From NCBI RefSeq assembly GCF_017163935.1, contig NZ_JABVZR010000001.1, forward strand, positions 1,302,001 to 1,366,000: a DNA stretch of 64,000 nt, given 5' to 3'. The notes under the pieces are model-generated. The model did no database searches. It was not told the origin of the DNA and was given only the letters and a program-made list of their open reading frames with translations. This document shows, piece by piece, positions 26,168-33,629 of this stretch. The DNA is from Novosphingobium terrae. GTDB lineage: Bacteria > Pseudomonadota > Alphaproteobacteria > Sphingomonadales > Sphingomonadaceae. The position numbers were made by a program, and so were the translations under genes. Each line of letters opens with the position of its first letter. The first letter of the stretch is position 1.

Positions 26168-27826
26168 TTAGAAGTCCAGCGAGCGCCCGCTGGTTTCCGG
26201 TAGGAAAAACAGCGTGGAGACAAAGCTGATGGCGGTGAAGACAAAGGGATACCAAAGCCCGGCGAAGAGATCGCCCGTGCCCGTCACTATGGCGAAGACC
26301 GAAAAGGGCAGGAAGCCGCCGACCCAGCCCACGCCCACATGATAGGGCACGGACAGCGCGGTATAGCGGATGCGGGTGGGAAACAGTTCGACAGCGGCGG
26401 TGGAGAGCGGGCCGTAAAGCAGCGCCGCGCTGATCCCGAAGATCAGCATCAGGCCGAAAAGGGCGGGCTTGTTGACCTGCGCGGGATCGGCCTTGTCAGG
26501 ATAACCCGCCCTGGCCAGCGCGCGCTTGGCCTGCTTCGCGAAATCGGCCTTGATCGTTGTGGCGGCAGGCGTGCTCAGCCCTTTCGCGCTGGGGGCAGGG
26601 ATGGTGACCGCGCCCACTGCGATGCTGGCGAGCGATCCTTGCGGGGCCGGGCGCTGGCTGTAAGGCACGCCCTCATTGGCCAGAAAGCTCTTGGCGATGT
26701 TGCAGGAGCTGTTGAACTGCGCCTTGCCGATGGGGTCGAACTGGGTGTCGCAATCGGCGGGATCGGCGACCACCACCACCGGGGCTTCGGCCGAGGCGCG
26801 GGTCTGCGCCGGATTGCCCGCCGCCTGCATGCCATGGAAACCGGGGAAATAGGCCACCAGCGCGATCAGCATGCCGGCCAGCATCACCTTCTTGCGCCCG
26901 TACCGGTCCGAGAGATAGCCGGCCAGCACGAAGACGGGGGCGCTCAGCGCGACCACGCCCATCAACAGGGCGCCGGTCAGCTTCGGATCGAGCCGCAGTG
27001 ACTTTTCCAGAAAGACCTGCACGTAGAAATAGGCGGTGTAGAAAACCGCGCCCTGCGCGCACATCATGCTGAAGAAGGCCAGCACGATCAGCCGCAGGTT
27101 CTTCGGATTGCCGAAGGTCTCGCGATAGACGGAGGGCGGCGGGCCATCACCCTCGCTCTCGATCTTGGCGAAAAGCGGGCTCTCGGTCATCTTCATGCGC
27201 ATGAAGACCGAGATCGCCAGCAGCCCGACCGAGGCGAGGAAGCACAGACGCCAACCCCAGGCATCGAAGGCCACCGGGCCGAGCGCGGTACGCAGCCCCA
27301 GCACCACCAGCAGCGCCACCAGCAGACCGATCGGCGCCGAGGTCTGGACATAGGAGCCCAGATAGCCACGCCGGTTGGCGGGCGCATGCTCGGCCACGGA
27401 GATCGCCGCGCCGCCATAGACGCCGCCCAGCGCGGTGCCCTGAATGATCCGCATCAGGATGACCAGCGCCGAGGCCGTCAGCCCCAGTTGCTGGTAGGTG
27501 GGCAGCAGGCCGATGGCGAAGGTGGCGCCGCCCATCATCAGCACGGTGATGAGGAAAGCGCTCTTGCGGCCCAGCCGGTCGCCCAGACGGCCGAAGATCA
27601 GCGCGCCCAGCGGGCGAAAGGCAAATCCCGCGCCGAACAGCGCCAGCGCCGCAATATAGGCGGCGGTGGGCGCCAGCCCGGCAAAGAACTTGGCCGAAAT
27701 GACCGGCGCCAGCGTGCCGAAAATATAGAAATCATACCATTCGAAGGCGCTGGCTGCCGCCGAAGCGCCCACCACCAGCCCCATATGCGCGGGGACCGGT
27801 TCGGATAGCGAGGAAGGTTGGGTCAC
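26168..27826 (-). CDS. MFS transporter, metabolite:H+ symporter (MHS) type with large loop
   Basis: A 552-aa carrier with the MHS signatures SAFEWYDFYIFG in helix 1 and GRLGDRLGRKSAFLIT in the first cytoplasmic loop, and a second GYLSDRYGRKKVM loop. MHS carriers bring in organic acids or betaines with protons. An insertion of roughly 120 residues between helices in the second half (about 330-450), predicted extracytoplasmic and with two cysteines (DPADCDTQF, NSSCNIAK), makes it longer than the usual 430-450 aa. The start is a choice between GTG 27826 (GGGGA upstream, preferred) and ATG 27856, which overlaps the previous stop. Confidence 0.88.
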   Translation of the reverse strand: MTQPSSLSEPVPAHMGLVVGASAAASAFEWYDFYIFGTLAPVISAKFFAGLAPTAAYIAALALFGAGFAFRPLGALIFGRLGDRLGRKSAFLITVLMMGGATFAIGLLPTYQQLGLTASALVILMRIIQGTALGGVYGGAAISVAEHAPANRRGYLGSYVQTSAPIGLLVALLVVLGLRTALGPVAFDAWGWRLCFLASVGLLAISVFMRMKMTESPLFAKIESEGDGPPPSVYRETFGNPKNLRLIVLAFFSMMCAQGAVFYTAYFYVQVFLEKSLRLDPKLTGALLMGVVALSAPVFVLAGYLSDRYGRKKVMLAGMLIALVAYFPGFHGMQAAGNPAQTRASAEAPVVVVADPADCDTQFDPIGKAQFNSSCNIAKSFLANEGVPYSQRPAPQGSLASIAVGAVTIPAPSAKGLSTPAATTIKADFAKQAKRALARAGYPDKADPAQVNKPALFGLMLIFGISAALLYGPLSTAAVELFPTRIRYTALSVPYHVGVGWVGGFLPFSVFAIVTGTGDLFAGLWYPFVFTAISFVSTLFFLPETSGRSLDF

Positions 27827-27855
27827 GGTGAATCCCCGGAGGTTTGAGCGATACA

Positions 27856-28956
27856 TCAACGCACCGGGTGTAACGTTAATTTCTGGACGCGCCAGTTCAG
27901 GACTTCCGCGACGAAAAGCTGGTTCTGCGTGGGGCAGGCGATTTCATGAATCCAGCCAAACTGCTTGAGCTGCTTGCCAGCGCCCCCCAGCCAGCCCAGC
28001 ACATGGCCTTCCAGATCCAGCTTGTAGATCCGCCCGGGCCAGACATCGGCCACGAACAGCGCCTGCGGTCCTGCCTCTTTGGGCGTGATGCACAGGGCCC
28101 ATGGCGCGCCGGGCAGAAAATAGCCGGGGCTGGCTGCCGTGGGCCGGTTGCCGATGGGCACCGGCGCATTGTCAGGGAAGGGCACCTGGATCCTGATGAT
28201 GTTGAGCAGCTTGCCCTCGGTATCGAAGACCTGGATGCGCCGGTTGATGCGGTCGGCCACGAAGACGCGGTCCTGCCCGTCCACCGCAATGGAATGGACC
28301 TGATTGAACTGCCCCGGCTGTGCGCCATAGGAGCCCCAGCTCTTCAGCCACTGACCATCGGGCGCCACCTTGGCGACGCGGGAATTGATATAGCCGTCAG
28401 AGATATAGGTGTTGCCCCTGGAGTCCCACGCCATATCCGTCACCTGCCGGAAATAGCCGTCGATGGGGGGCAGGGGCGGATCGGGATGGTCGAGCGGATG
28501 GGCTTGTGGGGCGCTGGCCTCCACCTTGCGGCCGATCAACATCTTCACCTTGCCGGCAGGATCGAACTTCACCACCATGTCAGAGCCCTTGTCGGCGGCC
28601 CAGATGTTGCCCTGAGCATCGATCCGCACCGCATGGGCGAAGGACCAGGCATAGAGCCCCTTGCCGATCTCGCGCAGCAGCTTGCCCTGAGCGTCGAATT
28701 CCAGAAGCTGGGCGGCGGCGGCGCCATAGGCCGGGCCGCTGGTGTTGCCGCGCTGGAACACGAAGACATGGCCCGCCTTGTTGACCGCCACCCCCGCGAT
28801 TTCGCCCATGTTGACGCCGGGCGGGGGCTTGAGGAAATCCTCCGCATCGAAGGCGATTTCCGGCACCTGGCTTTCGGAAGCGGCGGGCTGCGCCGCCACC
28901 GGCAGCGGGGCCAGCAGCAGGGCGGCCAGTGCCGGGATGATCTTCACTCTACCCAT
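27856..28956 (-). CDS. exported NHL-repeat beta-propeller (peptidyl-hydroxyglycine lyase-like)
   Basis: A 366-aa secreted protein; the ATG at 28956 has GGAGA upstream and opens a signal peptide ending PVAAQPAAS. The body is a six-bladed propeller of NHL repeats, for example HAVRIDAQGNIWAADKGSD, DMAWDSRGNTYISDGYINSR and SIAVDGQDRVFVADRINRR. The closest annotated type is the peptidyl-alpha-hydroxyglycine alpha-amidating lyase family. In bacteria that activity is rarely tested, and a lactonase or binding role is possible. It sits 90 bp after a cupin gene and its TGA overlaps an ATG in the MFS gene. Confidence 0.85.
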   Translation of the reverse strand: MGRVKIIPALAALLLAPLPVAAQPAASESQVPEIAFDAEDFLKPPPGVNMGEIAGVAVNKAGHVFVFQRGNTSGPAYGAAAAQLLEFDAQGKLLREIGKGLYAWSFAHAVRIDAQGNIWAADKGSDMVVKFDPAGKVKMLIGRKVEASAPQAHPLDHPDPPLPPIDGYFRQVTDMAWDSRGNTYISDGYINSRVAKVAPDGQWLKSWGSYGAQPGQFNQVHSIAVDGQDRVFVADRINRRIQVFDTEGKLLNIIRIQVPFPDNAPVPIGNRPTAASPGYFLPGAPWALCITPKEAGPQALFVADVWPGRIYKLDLEGHVLGWLGGAGKQLKQFGWIHEIACPTQNQLFVAEVLNWRVQKLTLHPVR

Positions 28957-29046
28957 TCTTGTTCTCCGGCCTCTTGCCCGGGCCCATCCTAGCGGGCGCA
29001 GGGCCTGGCTCCCCATTCGTTCTTGCCGCGGCAGAATAGGAGTTTG

Positions 29047-29514
29047 TCAGCGGGCGCTTTCCGTCGGGCGCGGCAGCATCACAGAGATCATGACCAGATG
29101 CCCCTCGACCTTGCTGAACCAATGCGGCACGCCCTCGGGCACGATAAAGACATCGCCCGCCGCGACGGTCCGCGCCGTGCCGCCGGAGATCACCGCGCTG
29201 GTGGCTGTCTTGACGATGGTGCCTCCGGTGATCAGCGTGCCGCTGCCCTCCAGCGCCTGAAACAGCTCGGCCTGCTGGGGGTGGGCATTGGCGATGTTGG
29301 GGCCGACATGATATTCCAGCTTGGCCGTATAGGCCTCCAGTGCCAGCAGCGGCGTGCTGGATGTGCCGTGGCCCGGCTGGATGTTGGCCCGGGCTCTGGC
29401 CATGGCCGCCGCAATATCCGCCTTTGCAGCAAAGGGCAGGGCCACATTGTCTGCATGGGCGGCGGTGACCGGCAGGGACAAAGCCAGCCCTGCGCAGAGG
29501 ATATGTCTGAGCAT
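29047..29514 (-). CDS. exported single-domain cupin B
   Basis: A 155-aa secreted cupin. The ATG at 29514 (MLRHILCAGLALSLPV) opens a signal peptide ending near AHA (residue 21). Metal-type ligands His78 and Glu83 (AHPQQAELFQALEG) and His131 (VPEGVPHWF) match the pattern and spacing of cupin A in the same cluster (His84, Glu89, His155), and both have a TGGTxV strand. It follows TonB receptor 2 by 11 bp and is therefore the second gene of the operon. Function unknown. Confidence 0.85.
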   Translation of the reverse strand: MLRHILCAGLALSLPVTAAHADNVALPFAAKADIAAAMARARANIQPGHGTSSTPLLALEAYTAKLEYHVGPNIANAHPQQAELFQALEGSGTLITGGTIVKTATSAVISGGTARTVAAGDVFIVPEGVPHWFSKVEGHLVMISVMLPRPTESAR

Positions 29515-29525
29515 GATCACCCTCC

Positions 29526-32384
29526 TCACATCTTCAGCTTCACGCCCACGGTGAAATAGCGGCCCACCACATCGTCGGAGGCGGCAAAGCCGTTCCACTG
29601 GCCGGGCGTGCCGCTCGAACCGGTGAGGTTGCCCGGAGGCGGCGCGGCATCGAAGATGTTCTGGATGTTGATGTAGAATTCGGCCTGCGGGTTCACATCC
29701 ACCGCCACATTGAGTGAGGTGGTGCCATAGGCGGGCATCGTGCCATTGCCCGGCGCGAAGGTGACCGTGGGATCGCCCGACATCTTCATCGCATTGCGCC
29801 AGCGCTCCAGAACATCGATGCGCAGCTTGTCGATGGGCATATAGCTGAGCATGCCGGTCAGCCGCCAGGATGGGCTGGCGGTCAGGCCGTTGGCGCCAAA
29901 GGCCACATCGCCCTGATCGATGGTGGGCACATTGGGCTGGATGTAGCGGATATGCGGCTGATAGGCCGCCAGCCCGCGCAGCGAGAGCGGGTGCCCGGCC
30001 ACCCGGCCCTGATAATTGGCCTCCACATCCACGCCATAGGTCTGGATCTGCGCCAGATTGATCGGCACCTGAATGTAGTGATCCACCGCGCCCGCGCTGT
30101 TGCGGATGATCAGGCTGCAATAGAGCGCCACATTGGCCGTGTTGCAGGCCGATTGCGTCTGCGCCGCCGTGCCCTGCACCGTGGCGATGGCGTTGGAAAT
30201 GTTGATGCGATAGTAATCCACCGCCAGGCTGAAGCCGCGCATGTAATGCGGCTTCCACACCACGCCGATCGTCTTGGTATGGCCGATTTCCGCCGTCAGA
30301 TTGGGGTTGGAGAGATTGTATTGCGGCACGAAGCTGGAGGTGCCGGTCTTGATGTCGGTGTAATTGCTGTAGCTGGTGGTGGTCGGCGCGAAGAGGTCGA
30401 AGAGGGTGGGCGCGCGGATGTCGCGGCTGATCGTGCCGCGCAGGCGCAGATCGCTGTCGATCTCCCAGTTGAAGCCCGCCTTCCAGGTGGCATAGCCGCC
30501 CACCGTGTCATATTTGGTGTAGCGCGCGGCACCCGTCAGATCGAAGGCGCGGAAGAAACGCACATCCTTGAGCAGCGGCACGGTCGCTTCCACGGCGCCC
30601 TCCCAGACCGACATCGAGATATGCGGGCTGGGCGCAAAGGTGTTGAGCAGCAACTGCTGGCCGCCCCCGGTGGTGATGCAATTGTAGCGCAGATTGGTGC
30701 AGTCGGCGGTCTGGCTGGGGGTGCCGTTGCTGGTCGAGATGAAGGTCTGGCGCCGCCATTCGCCTGACAGCGCCACCTGCGCCGCGCCCGCCCATGTCGA
30801 GAAGGGCGATTTGCTGATGCTGGCCGTCACATCGTCCTGCCGCGTGGTGGCGACCGAGCGGGTGGTGTCGAAAATATAGCTCACCGCCGCCGGGCTGGCC
30901 GCGCTGGGTCCGAAGACGTTCAGGGGAACGCAATTGGCATAGGCCGCTGCCGTTGCCGCCTGCGTCGAGGCATAGCAGACCGGCGTGCCATTGGGCCCCA
31001 CCACCGCATCGAGCGCGGCGGAGAGTTTCTGATAGTTGAGGTTGTTCTGAAGCGTGGTCGTCAGGCGGCTGTCGCCATGGGTGTAGTCCACATTCCATGC
31101 CGCGCCCGCCAGCGTGCCCTTGAAGCCGCCCGCGAACATCAGCTGGCGGGAATCCGCCTCCTGCGTCAGCCGCGCGTTCTGGTTGAACATCTGGTTGTAG
31201 GTGAAGGTGGCCGTGGGGATCTGCGCGGTATAGGCCGCGGGCAGAAAGGCGTTGTTGCGGTTGAGCGTGATCCCTGAAAGCAGCACATCATTGCCGTAGA
31301 AGCCATTGGTCTTGAAGGTGCCGCTGGCCAGCACATAGGCCGAGATGCTGTCGCTCAGATCGGTGTCGAAGCGGGCATAGACCTGATGCATCTTGAGCGA
31401 TGCTTTCAGCGAGTCATCGTAATAGCCGCCTGCGCCCCCGCTCTGGGTGGTGGAGCCGGTGTAGGTCGTGCCGTTGACGAAGGGCGAGAGCACGCCATTG
31501 CTGGCAAAATACTGCCCATTCAGCGCGCAGCCCGTGCCGCAGGTGATCCGCCCGCCAAAGGGCTGGGCCGACAGCGTGGAATTGGGGATCTGGTAATAGG
31601 GGATCGTGGAGCCATTGCCGCCGATCGTCGTGCGGTTCAGCCAGTCGCGGCTGGAGCGGCGGTCGATGCCGCCGTCATAGCGATATTCATAGCTGACCTC
31701 GAAGTGGCTGCTGTCGCCCAGCTTCTTGCCCCAGGCCAGCCCCACATCGGCGGTGGGATCGTCATGACGGCTGGAAATGCCGCCGCTGGCCTGCGCCTTG
31801 AAGCCGGTGAAGGTGGTGTCGGTGATGAAGTTCACCACGCCGCTGACCGCATCCGAACCATAGACCGCCGAAACGCCGCCCGTCACCAGATCGACGCGCT
31901 TGATCAGCAATTGCGGGATGACATCGGCATCCACGATGTTGGTGAAGGAGGTGGGCGGCACGCGCTTGCCATCCATCAGCACCAGCGTGCGGTTGGCGCC
32001 CACATTGCGCAGGTTCATCTGCGCCGCTGAGCCATTGCCGCCGCCGGTGGTGCCGGTCGCCGTGGGGTTGGAGCTGAGCCCGCGCGAACCGGAAAAGACC
32101 GGCATCACCTGGATGGAATCGGTCAGGCTGGTGGGGCGGACATTGCTCAGCGCATCGGTGGTGACCACGGTGACGGGCGTGGGGCTGTCATTGCCGTTCT
32201 TGACCGTGCGCGAACCGGTGACGATGATGTCCTTATCGCCGGGAGAATTCGTGGCGGCAGGCGCAGATACGCTTTCGACTGCCGGAGCCGCGGGCGCACT
32301 ATCCTGAGCGAAGACGGGCGCCGCCATGGCGCCCAGACTTGCACTTGTCAAAAGCGCAGCCGAAATCCTGCAATAATGCCTCAT
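29526..32384 (-). CDS. TonB-dependent receptor 2
   Basis: A 952-aa outer-membrane receptor. The ATG at 32384 follows a perfect GGGAGG. Signal peptide to about residue 26 (PVFAQ), TonB-box region DIIVTGSRTV, and a plug with MNLRNVGANRTLVLMDGKR and VYGSDAVSGVVNFITD. The barrel ends FTVGVKLKM, with a terminal methionine rather than phenylalanine, which is less usual. As first gene of the seven- or eight-gene upper operon it should import the compound the periplasmic cupins, propeller and MFS carrier handle. Its substrate is unknown. A dyad 24 bp upstream may be the operator. Confidence 0.95.
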   Translation of the reverse strand: MRHYCRISAALLTSASLGAMAAPVFAQDSAPAAPAVESVSAPAATNSPGDKDIIVTGSRTVKNGNDSPTPVTVVTTDALSNVRPTSLTDSIQVMPVFSGSRGLSSNPTATGTTGGGNGSAAQMNLRNVGANRTLVLMDGKRVPPTSFTNIVDADVIPQLLIKRVDLVTGGVSAVYGSDAVSGVVNFITDTTFTGFKAQASGGISSRHDDPTADVGLAWGKKLGDSSHFEVSYEYRYDGGIDRRSSRDWLNRTTIGGNGSTIPYYQIPNSTLSAQPFGGRITCGTGCALNGQYFASNGVLSPFVNGTTYTGSTTQSGGAGGYYDDSLKASLKMHQVYARFDTDLSDSISAYVLASGTFKTNGFYGNDVLLSGITLNRNNAFLPAAYTAQIPTATFTYNQMFNQNARLTQEADSRQLMFAGGFKGTLAGAAWNVDYTHGDSRLTTTLQNNLNYQKLSAALDAVVGPNGTPVCYASTQAATAAAYANCVPLNVFGPSAASPAAVSYIFDTTRSVATTRQDDVTASISKSPFSTWAGAAQVALSGEWRRQTFISTSNGTPSQTADCTNLRYNCITTGGGQQLLLNTFAPSPHISMSVWEGAVEATVPLLKDVRFFRAFDLTGAARYTKYDTVGGYATWKAGFNWEIDSDLRLRGTISRDIRAPTLFDLFAPTTTSYSNYTDIKTGTSSFVPQYNLSNPNLTAEIGHTKTIGVVWKPHYMRGFSLAVDYYRINISNAIATVQGTAAQTQSACNTANVALYCSLIIRNSAGAVDHYIQVPINLAQIQTYGVDVEANYQGRVAGHPLSLRGLAAYQPHIRYIQPNVPTIDQGDVAFGANGLTASPSWRLTGMLSYMPIDKLRIDVLERWRNAMKMSGDPTVTFAPGNGTMPAYGTTSLNVAVDVNPQAEFYINIQNIFDAAPPPGNLTGSSGTPGQWNGFAASDDVVGRYFTVGVKLKM

Positions 32385-32407
32385 GGTGATCCTCCCGAAT
32401 GCTGACT

Positions 32408-32431
32408 ATATCTGTCGTTTCAGCCAGATAT
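32408..32431. promoter_or_regulatory. candidate operator upstream of TonB receptor 2 operon
   Basis: ATATCTG (32408-32414), 10-nt spacer, CAGATAT (32425-32431), 24 bp before the start codon at 32384 in an AT-richer patch. It may be a site for the cluster's LysR protein or another repressor. Confidence 0.45.
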
Positions 32432-32528
32432 GCCGTGGGAGTGCCTGAGGTATAATTGGAACTTCTCGCCCAGCATTGATTCCGGTGCGAAGCGGTCGCC
32501 GGGGGCAGGAGGTATCGCGAAACCCGCG

Positions 32529-32825
32529 TCAGGTGACTGCAAGCGGATCGAGCACAAAGGCGCTGCGTTCCGCCACATCGCCAATGCGCGAGAGATAGTC
32601 CTGGAAATGCGGCGTGGCGCGATGGGCGGTCACCGCCGCCTGATCGACATAGAGTTCATCCAGCACAAAACGCGCGGGATCGGCCTGATCCTGCCACAGA
32701 TCGTAACGCAGATTGCCTGCCTCGGCCCGGCTGGGGGTGAGCATGCCATCCAGCAGGGCTTTGAGGGCCTGAACCTGTCCCGGCAAAGCGGTCAGCACGG
32801 CAACGATCTTGACGGGGTGAGGCAT
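32529..32825 (-). CDS. antibiotic biosynthesis monooxygenase (ABM) domain protein
   Basis: A 98-aa dimeric alpha+beta barrel protein of the ABM type. It shows the usual order: a KIVAVLTALPGQ strand, a helix with LKALLDGMLTPSRAEAG, NLRYDLWQD, and ARFVLDELYVDQAAVTAHRA, then HFQDYL. Such proteins act as small cofactor-free monooxygenases on quinone-like compounds, or are of unknown role. The ATG at 32825 is the natural start. It follows the DUF347 gene by 72 bp on the same strand, so it may be the tail of the RND efflux operon. Confidence 0.88.
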   Translation of the reverse strand: MPHPVKIVAVLTALPGQVQALKALLDGMLTPSRAEAGNLRYDLWQDQADPARFVLDELYVDQAAVTAHRATPHFQDYLSRIGDVAERSAFVLDPLAVT

Positions 32826-32897
32826 GAAGCTGCTTCCTGAAGGCGGAGGTGGAAAGCAGCTTCTGCCTTTTGCAGAGGGCGTGGTCCAGCCTGTCCT

Positions 32898-33629
32898 TCA
32901 GGCCGTTGCTGCGGCCAGCGCGCGCTGGCGCTTGGCCACCGCCAGCGTGCAGAGCACAAACGCCGCCCCGGTCAGCGCCGTGGACAGCGGCAGGCCGATG
33001 TTGAGCAGATCGTTTTCGGCCACCCAGTCGCCCATCGATGTGCCTGCGGTGCGGGCCACGGCCACCACCACCCAATAGAGCATGAAGCGCAGCGGACCGC
33101 TGACCTGCCAGATGGCCACCAGCAGCACCAGCACGGCGCCCAGCCCCAGCGAGGCCAGCCCCTGGCCCACGGCATGCGAGCAGTAATCGCCCAGCACCGT
33201 GCCGAAGATGCCCGCCATCAGCATGGCGATCCAATAGGCCACGCCGGTGCTGGGCAAGGTGGTGTCATCCCCCTGAGCGCTCTTGCCCTTCAGCGACAGC
33301 GCCCCGAAGACTGCGATGATCGCGGCCAGACCAAGGCACACCAGCAGCTCGGGCCAGCGGATATGGTGGCGTTCATAATCGGCGATGTTGGTGGCGCCGG
33401 TGCGGATGATCACGATCACCAGCCAGTAATAGAGCAGGCGCGGTGCGGCATCGCGCTTCTCGGCCACAAAGACCACAGCGGCCAGCGCGGCCAGCACGGC
33501 GACGCCCGCCACAATGCCCAGCTTCAGCTCATGGGCATAGAGGTCGCCCATATTGGTGCCAAACAGGCTGGCCATGGTGATCGTCAGCCAATAGCGCAGG
33601 GATACGCGCGGCATATGCAAGGCGTTCAT
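32898..33629 (-). CDS. DUF347-repeat membrane protein (COG4705-like)
   Basis: A 243-aa integral membrane protein with about eight helices built from four repeats. Each repeat carries a G-T/A-x-x-G/A-D motif: FGTNMGDLY, GATNIADY, FGTVLGDYC and GTSMGDWV. This is the DUF347 (repeat of unknown function) signature. The start ATG overlaps the RND pump stop (ATGA, 33626-33629), so it is translated with the efflux pump. Function unknown; the conserved in-membrane Asp residues would suit cation handling, but this is only inference. Confidence 0.88.
   Translation of the reverse strand: MNALHMPRVSLRYWLTITMASLFGTNMGDLYAHELKLGIVAGVAVLAALAAVVFVAEKRDAAPRLLYYWLVIVIIRTGATNIADYERHHIRWPELLVCLGLAAIIAVFGALSLKGKSAQGDDTTLPSTGVAYWIAMLMAGIFGTVLGDYCSHAVGQGLASLGLGAVLVLLVAIWQVSGPLRFMLYWVVVAVARTAGTSMGDWVAENDLLNIGLPLSTALTGAAFVLCTLAVAKRQRALAAATA

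Noticed and set aside
29515..30258. N-terminal extension of cupin B reaching into TonB receptor 2
   Set aside because: The extension lies in another frame of the receptor gene. The signal peptide begins at the ATG at 29514.
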